From contig WEDG01002483.1 in the NCBI GenBank assembly GCA_017591395.1, positions 1 to 64,000 of the forward strand: a DNA stretch of 64,000 nt, written 5' to 3'. This DNA is from Schistocephalus solidus (lineage: Eukaryota > Platyhelminthes > Cestoda > Diphyllobothriidea > Diphyllobothriidae). The notes below the pieces were generated by a model. That model worked only from the letters and a program-made list of their open reading frames with translations, did not search any database and had not been told where the DNA came from. Positions 45,386 through 57,350 of the stretch are shown piece by piece. Each line of letters opens with the position of its first letter. The first letter of the stretch is position 1. The position numbers and the translations under genes are program-made.

Positions 45386-46007
45386 AGGCTCTGTTTCGGT
45401 TAGTGGGATGTAGGGGTACGAGTAAGTGGAAGCGCCACACAGATAGCATTTGGTCACTCCATTTGTCTCGTACAGGTGGTGAATGCTCCTGTGGCCGCCT
45501 CTAACTGGTACCCAACTCTCACCTGTGACTCCTCAAAGTTGGGTTCTTCTAAGCGACCACACCCCGGGCAACCATCCCGACCGGCAAGCTATACCAGGTG
45601 AGGGTTTCCGGTGTTTTGTGTGCCTCCACACCCGGTATGTCTGACTCCCGGACTTCCCACCTCCCACCTCTTAAAAGTAATACGGTGGGGGCGACAGCAA
45701 CCCCGTAGGCGGCCCAGACTAACTCGGGTCGTTCACTCACTAAAACAAAACCGTGACCCATAGTGGAGTTCGGCAGCCGTCTGGGATGTCCGAGCAGCCG
45801 TATTTAGGAACAGTACTGCTTGCCTTCTCGCGGAGGAAGGGGCTAGAAAAGGTGCCCTAAACAAATGCTGGTTATCACGGCTTCTGCAGCCAGCCACGGC
45901 TCGCAGATCGCAAAATATGCGGTCGTAAAACTCAAAAAAACTTCAATTCCCACCGTCCCAATCCCCCTCACCATACCCTCCAAGCTGCTCGGATGAGTCC
46001 ACTCACA

Positions 46008-46943
46008 CTAGCAGCCTTGAATGTTTGTTCCCTTTAGGACAATTCTACGAGCAAGCGACCGGAACGGATGACTGCGCTTGTCACACGGGAATTGGCGCGC
46101 TACAAGGTGAACATTGCTGCTCTCAGCGAGACCCGATTCTCTGAGCAGGGTCAACTGGAGGAGGTGGGTGCCAGCTACACCTTCTTCTGGAAGGGCCGAC
46201 AAAAGGCAGAGCAACGCGACGCTGGTTTTTCCTTTGCCATCCGGAACGACATCGTAGGACGTCTGCCCTGTCTGCCACAGGGTATCAATGATCGCCCTAA
46301 TGAGCCTGCGCCTGCCTCTTCGGGGAGACCAGTTCGCCACCATCATCAGCGCCTGCGGTCCCCCAATGACGAGCTCTGATGCGGAAAGAAGGAATTCTAA
46401 GAGGACCTGCACACCCTGCTGGTGACTGTGCCGAAAGAGGAAAAGTTTATTGTCCTTGGTGACTTAAACACCAGCTTCGGGACAGACCACACTGCCTGGC
46501 AAGGAGTGCTATGTCCCCACGGTCTCGGTAGGTGTATCGACAACGGCCTTCTTCTTCTGCGCACGTGTGTGAAAGACCGTCCCCTACTGATCAAGACCTT
46601 CTTCTGCCTTCCGATGCAGGAGAAGGCCACGTGGATGCACCCTAGGTCACGGCGCTGGCATCTGCTGGACTATGTTTTCGTCCAGAGGCGAGATCGACAA
46701 AACGTGCTGGTAACTATAGCGATCCGCAATACCGGTGGTTGGACAGATCACCGCCTCGTCATCTCCCAGATGTGGCTCCGACTGCAACCCCGACGAAGGC
46801 CCCAAGGGAAGAGGCCACCTGGTAAGTTAAATAATCTTTTGTTTAATTTGCCTGCTCACTGTTTTGATTTCAGCAACCAAATACCCGAGAAACTAGAGGA
46901 CCTGCATGCTCCAGATGATAATGATACCGTAGAGACACGATGA
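46008..46943 (+). pseudogene. Copy C endonuclease, broken
   Basis: ORF 46068-46379: ARYKVNIAALSETRFSEQGQ (catalytic Glu in SETR), [31 protein letters not shown] 46422-46943: [18 protein letters not shown] (GDFN changed to GDLN), [17 protein letters not shown] and [15 protein letters not shown] (Asp-His end motif present), then the linker [15 protein letters not shown] frame break near 46380-46420 and altered residues make it inactive. Confidence 0.85.
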
Positions 46944-46956
46944 TGTCAACTGCGAA

Positions 46957-48953
46957 ATGTCATCCAGTCCACCACCCTCGATGTCCTTGGACGCGAACGC
47001 CATTAACACCATGACTTGTTTGATGACAATGACGCCGACATCAGCAACTAACTTCGCGGAGAAGAATGGACTACACAAAGCCTACATGGACCTTCGGACT
47101 GACGCCACCAAAGCAGCCTTCTTCAGAGGCCGGCGCCTTGTACAGCAACGGCTGCGGGAGATGCAGGAGGCTTGGATGATCCATAAAGCTAAGGAAAGCC
47201 AGGTCTATGCGGACCGCAATGAAATAAAAACGTCTTCAAAGCCATCAAGGCCATCTATGGCCCGTCTATCAATGTGACCGCACTGCTGCTCAGCTCTGAC
47301 GGCACAACACTGCTGACAGGGAAATCGCAAATTCTGAAGCGCTTGGCCGAGCACTTTAGAAGTGTCCTTTATTGTTATCAGCCATCTCCGATGCTGACAT
47401 TGACCGTCACTCTCAAGTGGACACGAACAATGACCTGGATCTGCCGCCTTTCCGTACCAGAAACTATCCAGGCCATGCAGCAGATTTCCAGCGGTAAAGC
47501 ATCGTGACCCGACGCAATCCCACCGGAAGTCTACAAGCAAGGTGGGCCCCGGCTGATTGCAGAACTCACAACACTCTTCCAGGATATGTGGCGCCAAGGA
47601 CAAGTTCCTCAGGATTTCAAAGATCTGACCATCGTCAATCTATACCAACGGAAGGGGAACTGGCAACTCTATGATAATCACAGAGGCATCTCGTTGCTCA
47701 ACATCGCCGGGAAGATCTTCGCTTGTATCCTTCTCAATCGTCTGAACGGTAACCTAGAGCAGTCCCTGCTCCCCGAAAGCCAATGTGTCTTCCGCCGACA
47801 CCGCGTAACAACCAATATGATCTCTGCCGCCCTCCAGCTACAAGAAAAGTGCCAGGCGATGCGAACTCACCTATACACTACCTTCGTGGATCTAACGAAA
47901 GCCGTTGACACAGTGATTTGCGATAAACCGTGAAAATTCATGCAGAAATTCGGCTGTCCTGAGCGGTTCACGCACATGGTGCGTCAGCTTCATGGCGGGA
48001 TGATGGCGCGCGTCACTGTCAACGGGACGGTATCCAAAGCATTCGCAGTGACCAACGGAGTGAATCAGGGCTGCGTATTGGCTCCAACCCCGTTCAATCT
48101 CATGTTCTCGGATATGCTGATGGTCGCCTACCATGATGAACAGCCTGGGATCCAAATTGCCTACAGAACTGACGGACACCTTCTCACCAGTCGGTGTATG
48201 CAGGTTTAAACGCACATGTCTACGACTTCAGTCCATGAGTTGCTCTTCACGGACAACTGCGCCCTTAAAATCGTGACGGAGGAGATCATGCAAAGGTGTA
48301 TGGACGTCTTCACCACAGGATGCGCCGATTTTTAGATTAACAATCAGTACAGCCAAAACGGTTTTCATGCACCAGCCGCCACCCAGCGTGGAATACAATG
48401 CTCCCCGAATCAATGTCAAGGGTGCTCAACTCAAAAATGTAGAAACCTTCGCTTATATAGGCAGCACGCTGTCACGCAACTAAAGAATCGATGACGAGGT
48501 TGCTTATCGGATCTCCAAAGCTAGTCAAGCCTTCGTCCGGCTGCAGGTCTCCATGTAAAATCGCCCCGGTATTCACCTGAACACCAAATTGAATATGTAA
48601 AAGGCCGTCTTCTTGACGTTATTCCTTTACGAAGCAGAGACCTGGACCATCTAATCTAGCCAAGCAAGGAAGCTGAATCACTTCCATCTCAGCTGCCTTA
48701 GCAGAATACTGAAGCTGAGATGGCAAGACAGGATCCCAGACACGGAAGTCGTGGAGCGGACCTGAATCCTCAGCAACCGTGCCATGCTGAGGCAGGTGCA
48801 ACTTCGATTGAGCAGCCACCTGGTAAGAATGGACGACGAGCGACTACCCAAACAACTTTTCTACGGAGATGTTGCTACGAGTGCTTGCCGACAGGGAGAT
48901 CAAAAATGACGCTACAAGGACACTTTGAAAAAATCGCTGAAAAAACTGCAAAT
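46957..48953 (+). pseudogene. Copy C reverse transcriptase, dead active site
   Basis: Frames shift repeatedly: linker 47050-47230 (LHKAYMDLRTDATKAAFF), RT0 near 47490 (ISSGKAS), ORF 47586-47933 (RQGQVPQDFKDLTIVNLYQR, NHRGISLLNIAGK, TTFVDLTKAVDTVI: motif A F-D-x-V has become V-D), ORF 47940-48209 (VTNGVNQGCVLAPTPFNLMF: intact motif B), then about 48238-48290 LLFTDNCALKIV, where motif C FADD is TDN. The thumb and YGDVAT-type region follow, to 48950. The motif C change alone would abolish catalysis. Confidence 0.85.
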
Positions 48954-51306
48954 CAACTGGGATCCTCAACGCACCTTTTTATGTTGAAAACCTGGTCATC
49001 GTCTGCGGAGCAAGTTGTTTAGATATACTGTTTATCTATATCAGTAACTGCGCCTGAAACCACCGCCAATCACATTAACTCAATGTTTCCACCGAAGCCA
49101 GGTAGGTTATTTAAAAGAAAGAGAATGCAGCATATGCTGTACAATTCTGCAATCACTAGAATTTGATTGAGGCGCAAGTCGCGGTGTGGGACACGCGGTG
49201 GACATCGCAGTTCGCTAATGTAGAATTGTCAGGCATAATGTTCCTGTTATTAAACTCATGCCAGTATTTTGTAAAATTTTGCATGCTCAAATGAAAAAAA
49301 TAGCTTTTGAGAGGTAAGAGCTTAAAATAAATTGAGTAAACAAGTTTTAATTAATAACAGCAACAGTTAAGTCTACGCAGTCAGAACATATGATGTACTT
49401 CTGAGCTTTGTAAACCTAAATCTCTTTTTTTCATTTAAGAGGATCTTTAGTCTTATTCACAGTATTGATACTCCAGGAGCCAAAGCGCGAGTGGATGCGG
49501 CTGCCACAAATATTAAATGTGAAATTGATACTCTAAAAAATGAGTATCCAGTCAACATAGATACCGTGGCCGCATTGGAAGCATCGATGACTTTGAGAGA
49601 GCCGATGAGCACATCTAATTTCGACCCGATTGATTTTCCTTTCAGTGGAAAAGAATTCGAATCAAACTATATATTCTGTCATCTCCAGGCCATGGCATGT
49701 TTAGATCGGCTACCAGAAGAAACTTATGAGCCTATTATAACCTCTGAAATAGACAAACTCCGAGGCTTGACGCTTGACTGCGATCAGTAAGCTACCAACA
49801 TTGTTATACAATGATGTAATTTTTATGTTAATTCCTTCATAATTACATGATATACCACACGATGCAGTACAGGTGCTAGATAATGGTCCGAGCACGTCCT
49901 TCGCTGATACCCTGCCACTGCATGGCACAGCTGCAAAAGATTCCACTGACCGCTGGTTCCCCTTGCATATCCGTGAGCTTTCTGGTTAACACTCCAATTT
50001 TGGAATTGCAGATTTTTGATTTCCCCTAGAAATTACCGCTAAATTGGTGTCAAACAAGCTGACGGAAGCCTTGGCCTAAATATTAATATCAACTTTACGC
50101 CCGAAACTAAAAAAGTCTAACTCTGACTTATTTACTCAATTCGGCTATTTATTCCTGGTTTTATATGCCATGAAGTATGTCGAACCGCCCTTTATTACCA
50201 CTGATATTCCTATCATTAATATGCTAGTGATTTTAATCATTATAAACCCAAAAATGTTACTAGCGATCACGATTCTGGTAAAATCAGTATGATTGTTTTA
50301 AAAGTAGCGATACTAGCGACGGAAGACGCATCAGTGGTTGGTTTTTCTCCCTAACTGCACTGAGTATTCAAATAGTTGATTACAAAACACAATCTGAAAT
50401 TATCAGGCAGGAAATCAGCCGTGCCACTTATTCGCAACAGAATGTGGATCAAAAACGCTACTTTATAGAATTCAATAACATGTTAATATGGCCGCATCCT
50501 GGTGGATCGTAGATAGTCGAAAGTACTGACCACCTCTACTCCAACCTTTAGAGGTGGGAAGAGCTTTCTTATCTCAAAGCACCCTCGCCATGAATATATC
50601 AGAGCGTTGGTCTCTAGTTAAAAAACGTGCTCGCCATCAATGTCATCAATTAGTATGGTTCGCATGTAAAAGATTAAAATAAGGTTATCTTGTTTTTCCT
50701 GTAACTGAGAAGAATTAAGGTTAGAAGATGTTACTGATGTGGGTATTCAGGAAACGTTGGCTAGTACGTTGTTCTAATGGCACTTTTTGAACACCTTTTT
50801 CATTTTTGCACGTACTTCCCTATTTATTATCGTCAAGCTTGCACAGCTAATACCGAACGAAGATTTTTAAATATTTTATCAGACATTTAAGTCCGGATGG
50901 ACGAATTAATATCTTCCACTAACGCCGCAATGCCTCTCATTGCCATTAAAGATGGTATTTTTTGCTCAATTTGTCTCCTATCAAAACATCAAGGCACGTT
51001 TGAACTTTGGCGGTTTGCAAAGCAGTTGTTTTACTGACGTTCGGTTAGTATGTGATATCTAGGCTTCTTCATGGGCTGTGTATGTTTAAAATAAATACCA
51101 AACTTCATACATCACATCACTGTCGCTGCATAGGCTTTCCAATCCACTTCACAGATTCAAGGCTAGATTTGGTTCTAGATTATGTTTTATACGTCATGTT
51201 TGACGGCAAATTGCATCACATGGGACTGCTTATCATCTATTAGGTCATTTAAAAAGACCTCCAAGTGAAGCTGCTGGAGAGCGGATACTTGAGTGACTCC
51301 ACTAAA
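48954..51306 (+). repeat. Duplicated 2.35 kb segment, daughter copy of 19067-21315
   Basis: Begins at CAACTGGGATCCT inside the LINE reading frame and runs to GACTCCACTAAA (51306), where CR1-like LINE D begins. It matches the parent across intron and exon with scattered substitutions and small indels. One larger difference: about 80 bp at 49154-49233 replaces about 10 bp of the parent and resembles the dispersed repeat at 39.5 kb. It interrupts LINE C, so it is the younger copy. Confidence 0.9.
49440..49788 (+). pseudogene. Copied ALIX-like exon (BRO1/V boundary), open but isolated
   Basis: The acceptor has changed from TTTTAG to TTTAAG|AGG, the donor CA|GTAAGC is intact, and the 115-codon frame has no stop or indel. 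Relative to the parent exon I see about 7 amino-acid changes (for example AAAKN to AAATN, ALEGS to ALEAS, FCQLQ to FCHLQ, THDCN to TLDCD) and about one silent change, which looks like neutral drift rather than constraint. No other ALIX exon is near. It sits 16 kb beyond the last host exon on the same strand, so splicing into a longer transcript is conceivable. Confidence 0.75.
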
Positions 51307-51789
51307 ACGGGAAATCTGGTGCTCATAGAATCCAGCTGCACAAAAGTAAATCAGCGAACGAAGTCCTCTGAAAAATCGACAAACAATAATCGTTAGGTAT
51401 ATTTAATGCCACGAAAGAGCGACAGCAGCATGCTTTATACATGTCCATCGAACTTCAATAGAGCAGGTCATGGTATCCAGCGAAGTAATGGCGGAAAAGA
51501 GGCCTGCGACTTATCAACAGACCTGGATGCGACAAACCCAAATTCAGGCTTTCCTGGTGCTAGTTGAGCAAACGCAGTGTTAGAAGACCTTATGCTGTTC
51601 GAAAGATCAATGATGTCTGAAAATCAATCAGCAGGCTCACCGATGAAGACCAATTTGATTGCATATCAAAGACTGTAACAGAGTGCATGATGCAACCTTC
51701 CATCAGAAAAAGAAAACAGGACAAAAAAGCGAGTTTTTTTCCCTGACAGATCATTTGTCTGGTAATTCAGGGAGTCTCAGAGGCTACTG

Positions 51790-52232
51790 GGGAAACGCCA
51801 AATAAATGGTAAAACAGGATCTGCTGACATTCCAAAATTTATTGAATTATACACAAGAAACTGGTGTGATAGTCGAAATCAAGAAGATCTTTCGATTAGG
51901 GGCCTCTTGTTAGGAAGGACTCGCATGAGGTGCAACCAAGACCGTTAAAAGTCTTCTTGGGGAGCGAACAGCAGGTAGATCTCTTGATCTCTCGAAAGTC
52001 AAACCTTGGAAAGAATCATCGTGGAGTGTTTTTTCAGCCGGATTACACTCCCACTAATTGGGTGAAAATGAGAACACTGGTAGCGGAATTAAAAAAGACG
52101 TCAATACGAGGGGGAACAAAGCTTGAAAATTTTAGACAACAAAATCTTAAAAACTGTGCACTCGTTTTGATGGGAATGTCCGGTGAAATTGACGGCAACC
52201 ACGCTGGTCAAAGCCCTCTCAAATGCCTTTAG
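51790..52232 (+). pseudogene. LINE ORF1-type protein remnant
   Basis: Upstream fragments read TGVIVEIKKIFRLG; ORF 51930-52232 reads RPLKVFLGSEQQVDLLISRK, then GVFFQPDYTPTNWVKMRTLV. The pattern 'RLG ... RPLKVxLGSExxxDLLxxR ... FxxPDxTPxxxxxxRxLxxELK' is that of the RNA-recognition-like ORF1 protein of CR1/L2-type LINEs, which packages element RNA. A stop and frame break lie near 51905-51930. Confidence 0.65.
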
Positions 52233-52289
52233 ATTTAAACCCTAACAGGGGACTGGAAAGAATAAACAATCTTCAGAAATTGAGGGAAC

Positions 52290-54440
52290 AAAAAATATGA
52301 CAATAATGTACACAAATTTGCAGCGTATATTGAACAAATTGGATGAAATAAAACTTCTCGTGGACCATTTATAACCTGACTTCATAGCTCTAACTGAAAA
52401 ATGGTAAAATGAGCAAATCGCAGACACAGAAGTCAGGATAGATGGATTAAGCTTATCCGTATGGATAGGAACGGACGTAGGGCTGGTGGAATCGCAATCT
52501 TCATACGAGAAGGCATTGATTTCATTCCAGATGGGCTCTCGCCAAATAGAAACTCGTCTGGCGAAATATTTTGTTGTAATTGAAAGTCCCAAACCAACCA
52601 GAACTTCCTATTTCCGTGATATATCGACTCCCAGGACAGTTAACGGACACGGACGAAGCACTCATCATAGAGGAAAAGCAGATCTGCCGTAGCAAACACT
52701 TATTAATACTTGGAAATTTCAACGCTCCGATATCGATTGGGTGTCAATTTATTGCTCGCGATTGGAAAATTCATTCGAACAGAAATTACTTTAGTTGGTA
52801 AATGACGAGTTTCATACCCAACATGTCACAATGGAGACGTGGTTCCGAAATGGGCAGCGGTCAAGCTGTTTGAATCTAATCATTAGTAGAGACTAAAATT
52901 GCTTCCTTGAATTAAGTTCTTACGTGCCCCTTGGACGAAGTGATCATTGTATACTTGCTTGGGAGTACAGTCATTTTTATTTACCCAAACGTCGGGCAGT
53001 TAGGGATAGAAATGGATGGAAAGGGGATTATTCAAATTGATAGAATTACTGAGTAGGATAGACTGGAGCCCTGCACATGTTTCTGAAACAAACGCTGCCT
53101 GGTTCTTCATTACTAACTTGATTCAGCAGTTGTTAGAGAAATAATGTTCACTTTAAAGGTGATCGTGCGTCTCCCGACCCGAGTGGGTGACATAGGAAAC
53201 ATAAAAGGCATCTCAAGAAGAAAATAAGAACATGGAGAACATATGCCAGATATCAACAACTTGAACATTTTTCCGCTTTTAAGAAACAGCGAAATCGGTG
53301 TCGGAATCTTCTGAGAAAAGAAAGATCAGCCATTCAGTCAGAAATTGTCAAAGACATACCAAGAAATTCGAAAATGTTTTTTTCTTACGTTAATAAGGCA
53401 AAACGAAATCGTGACTGCATTCCTTGCCTTAAAGACAATCAGGGAAACAGGTTAACTGATAACTCTGATGAGAACAGCCTCTTATCCATTTTCTTTATAT
53501 CTATGTATATGGTGAAACATCCTTTTGACGATGTAGAATACTGCTGTACTGCCACATCTATAAACAAAATAAGCACGGTGTCGTTCCCAATGGACACAGT
53601 AAGAAAAACTGAAACAGATACAGCTCACTAACTCGCCTGGCCCAGATGGTAAATTCGCAAAAGTTCTCAATGAACTCACTGACCAACTGGCCTTTCCGTT
53701 CTCCAAGATATTTGAAAGTTCGATGGAGGTGGGGGCTCTGCCTACCGAGTGGAAGATAGCCAACATAACCTTCATATATAAAGGAGGAGGGAGGACCGCA
53801 CCAAACAGTTTCCGACCAGTCAGCCTCACAAGTATCTGTTGCAAAATGATGGAGAAAATAATCAAAACGGAACTGATGAGGCATCTTGAAGAGAATAACT
53901 TGCTTAGTTTATATCAACATGGATTTCGAAGTGGTCAATCCTGCCTCACAAACTTGCTCACATCCATTGAAAGTTGGACAAAATCATTAGAAATGAATTT
54001 GTCAGTTGATGCGGTTTACATTGACTTTAGCAAAGCCTTTAACAGGGTTCCACCCAGACTTCTGATCTTTAAGCTGCGTCAAATGGGTGCTACTGGCAAC
54101 CTACTCAAATGGTTGGCCGACTTTCTCACAGACAGGCACCAACGTGTTTGTATTGGAGATGCCAAGTTTCACTGGGAAACCGTTCACAGTAAAGTTCCGC
54201 AGGGGAGCCCTCTGGGTCTCATTTTCGTTTCTGATCTACGTGAACGACTGCCTTGATTGTCTGACATGCGAGAAGGTAATGTTCGCTGACGATCTGAGGT
54301 TATGGAACTCGAGTAAAAACCGGAGGATGCTTTGAAATAACAATAAAACTTAGATCGCTTGCAAACATGGTGGGATGAGTGGTTACTGTACCTTAATTTG
54401 AACAAATGCCAAATTGTCCGACTTTAATTTAGATCCAGAA
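52290..54440 (+). pseudogene. LINE D endonuclease and reverse transcriptase, broken
   Basis: Endonuclease pieces: RAGGIAIFIREGID at about 52470-52515 and LLILGNFNAPI at about 52703 (GDFN changed to GNFN). Linker: about 53220-53520 (MFFSYVNKAKRNRDCIPCLK). RT: PGPDG near 53639, ORF 53723-54256 with WKIANITFIYKGGG, PVSLTSICCKMMEKIIKTEL, QHGFRSGQSCLTNLL, VYIDFSKAFNRVPPRLL (motif A) and VHSKVPQGSPLGLI (motif B). A frame shift near 54215 moves motif C (VMFADDLRLW) to ORF 54087-54335. The C-terminus is lost beyond about 54430. Confidence 0.85.
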
Positions 54441-54953
54441 GGATGATTACGTTTAAATATCAGTACTTCATCAGTGGTCAAAAACTCCGGGAGGTTTATA
54501 TTCTAAAAAATTCAAGGTCAATGCGTGCAGGTTGATTTTCGAAAGCTAAGTGAAATCTAAAATCTGGAACGTATCTTTTCTTTTATACTGTCGTAATTGG
54601 CTTAATTGTAGATAAAATTTTGCATTTCTCACCCTTAATCATATGCGCATACCTGTACTCTTTGTCTTTAACAATAGTTTGAGCTTTACAGTGTCATAGT
54701 TTTCACCTGAAATAGCCTCATTTCTCGTTCTCAACTTTTAACGGATTCATTTGATTCTTGCTATATTTATTGGATAAAGTGTTGATAAATTTTTGCATTT
54801 CTAGCCTTTAGACAAATACAACTGGCCATCCCTTTAAATCCACGTAGATAAAGTAGAATTAAAAAGCGCTAACATCGAATTTAGGTTGAAATTTCATAAA
54901 TTTATTTTACCCTACGTTTCCTGCGCAGATCGTGCTCATATTTTCTACGAAAG

Positions 54954-57350
54954 ATGAAACCAACGACCTCAATTCGTCGTAAACTGCATGCCTTGGGACC
55001 AAAACGTTGCTTGAATACACCTAGCAGTTTCAATATTGACTCAATTATACATCGCACAGTTAAAGCTAAACAGCAAGATCTGTCGGCTTTAAAAGAACTG
55101 CAATGACTTCATGATGAAGTTTGTATCCATTTTATCTATACTCGGCAACCTGTTCGATGGTAACATATCTGATATTTCCTCTCAGGATTGCAGACGTCTC
55201 GATTCGCTTGTTCACTTGGTCGCCAGTGAGGCTTTGACAGACAGAAACGTTATCAGTATTTTCTTCTAACAATGCTCCCATACACAGACGCCAATTTGAC
55301 GTTGCTATGGACTTTTTGTACTCGGATGGTATTAACTACAAAAAAGTGGAAGAAAAATGCCTCTCTTCGCGTAGCAAGAATCCTCCTATATTAGTTAAAT
55401 TGTTTTCAACAGTTAAGGTGCACTCAATCTTTGCTCAACTAGGTCGCAATTTTCGCCATTTAAAAATGACGAAATGTTTCCTTTGTCAAGATCTTATATC
55501 AACGAAGCGAAGAAATGGGTCCTTCTTATCATCGATTTCTCAAGCTAATATTCATAAGTCTGATCGTATTTCCACTTACGTCAATGCACCAGTTAATTCA
55601 TCTCCTCCGATGTCTAGTTCAGTCAGCCCCTCCATGCAACCTTCTACTTCGTTTCCCCCGCGGCCGAATATTGCCATTTCCGGTGCTTTCAGCTTACCTA
55701 TAATGTCTCCAACCCCGTCTAAAGCATTTATACCGTCTTAACCATCTAAAGTCCTTAGACTGCCAGCTTCCCATCTTAAACGCAATTCTCCAGGCCTCTC
55801 CGGGAAATTTTCCGAGCCACATCGCATAAATAAGGTTCTTCAGATACAAAATCCGTGATCATATAAATTTAACTTATTTAACCCTCCACAAGCTCGCTCG
55901 TCCCATAACCCCACGGGTCATCTTATACCCTCAATTATATCACCTAAGTCAGGTTTTCCGAAGGACGTAAATCTAACCCAGACCGAAAAGCAAGTAAGCG
56001 AATTTCTCAGTAATCGCATACTGCCTTCTCCAAAACAAACCAAGCCTATCCTACAGGCAAATAACCCTAACCATGTTAACCGATATACAAGACCCGACTT
56101 TTCAGTACTTAATTCTTATAGTTGCTTGCCCTCTCCCACGAGCCTCTTTACTCCATCTTACTTCCCGTCATTCCGTTTTAACCACCAGCAGGCATATCGC
56201 AGTCTTAACACGTATGGTGGTTCGAAACCGGTAAATTTTATTTCTACACCTTTTATATCTCCATTTTAGCCTTTTGTTAATGACGTTCCTTATACAAATC
56301 GTTCTGGCGCAAATGGCAATAACCCTCCAAGCCACAATAACTTCCAACTTAATAACCCACCTCCAAATTGTTTTTATAAATAACTATAACCCTAGTTTGG
56401 ATACTCGAAGATATATTAAAGATTCATTAAAGCACTTACCGTTTGATCTAGACGTTACGTCATTCTCTGGTTATTACTGTTTCGCATCCATTATCCTGTC
56501 GCACCGGCAAAAGGCTATTCTCGGATGTATTTACAACCAACCTAATCCATCATCCAATGATGAAGCAAAACTTTGTAGAATTTTTAAATTGGTTTCGTAG
56601 TCCAATTTTAAAATTAAAATAATCGCTGGGGATTTTAATTTTCCTGAAATTGACTGGATTTTAAACTTAAGTCCACCCAGATTTTAGCCTTTCCTAGATT
56701 TCATTTATTTTTCAAATTGGTCCCAGCTTGTCCGTTCTTCAATAAGAGACAAGCATATTTGAGACCTGATTTCACAAACGACATTGCTCCCATCTTCGTT
56801 GCTTTTAAGCAGGGCCTCTTTTATAAGTGACCATACATTAATTCACTGTTGCATACCAATTGTCTCATCGAAAAAGGCTAGCGCCATTCGTACCTAACAT
56901 GGTTTTGACCTCGCATATATGAGCTTAATTAACAACTTTTTGGACTCAATGGATTGGCAGCATTAATCCTCGATGAACGGTGCAACAAGTCTTTCTGACT
57001 TCATGTCTTTCGTTTCAAATAACATCCTGGAATTTGTGCAAACCAAAATTGTCGAACCCTACACTTCGAACTCCACCGTCCTCCACTTTCTTTTGCCAAG
57101 ACTAAAGAAATAGAGGAAGCAATTAAAAAATCAATATACTAGTTCGTTATCTGAACATCTAGGGATTGCAGAGATTTTTAAATTAGCCTCTAAGATTCGG
57201 CTTGCACGGAACAGACAGAGGGAATCTTGCGCACTCAGCGAGCCAAACTCTGCAAAGTCTGTTGCTCAACTGTTCCGCCGTCGATCCTCCTCTAAAAAGG
57301 GTTTTGAAATGCCTCCATTATTAAATGAAGTTAAGAACTTCGTCCTCAAA
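54954..57350 (+). mobile_element. LINE E, 5' part (ORF1 and endonuclease)
   Basis: ATG 54954 starts a short frame (MKPTTSIRRKLHALGPKRCL), followed in other frames by ORF 55307-55741 (VKLFSTVKVHSIFAQLGRNF...KRRNG), an ORF1/RRM-type fragment with a Ser/Pro-rich tail. Endonuclease pieces: about 56450-56600 (FASIILSHRQKAILGCIYNQ) and about 56620-56660 (IIAGDFNFPEIDW, the Asp-x-Asn motif). The linker (LASKIRLARNRQ...KGFEMPPLL) runs to about 57350, where foreign DNA interrupts. The element resumes near 59600. Confidence 0.8.

Larger units (their letters stand above)
45403..48960 (+). mobile_element. Zinc-finger-tailed LINE, copy C, truncated 3'
   Basis: Same family as 34445-38860, collinear from the leader through endonuclease and RT, then cut at about 48954 where the copied ALIX segment begins. 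The zinc-finger region is therefore missing. Compared with copy B it keeps the endonuclease N-terminus (TALVTRELARYKVNIAALSE at 46068), which copy B lost, but has lost its RT active site. Multiple stops and frameshifts. Confidence 0.9.
51307..54520 (+). mobile_element. CR1-like LINE D with ORF1 and ORF2 remnants
   Basis: A nearly full-length but decayed element: ORF1-like region about 51800-52232, endonuclease about 52290-52760, linker about 53030-53620 and reverse transcriptase about 53640-54430. Its 5' end abuts the copied ALIX segment. Frames change many times. Confidence 0.82.

Noticed and set aside
46008..46412. 134-codon minus-strand ORF
   Set aside because: Antisense shadow of the LINE C endonuclease, where the plus strand carries the expected motifs.
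53482..53884. Minus-strand ORFs of 108 and 127 codons
   Set aside because: They are shadows of the plus-strand LINE D reverse transcriptase.
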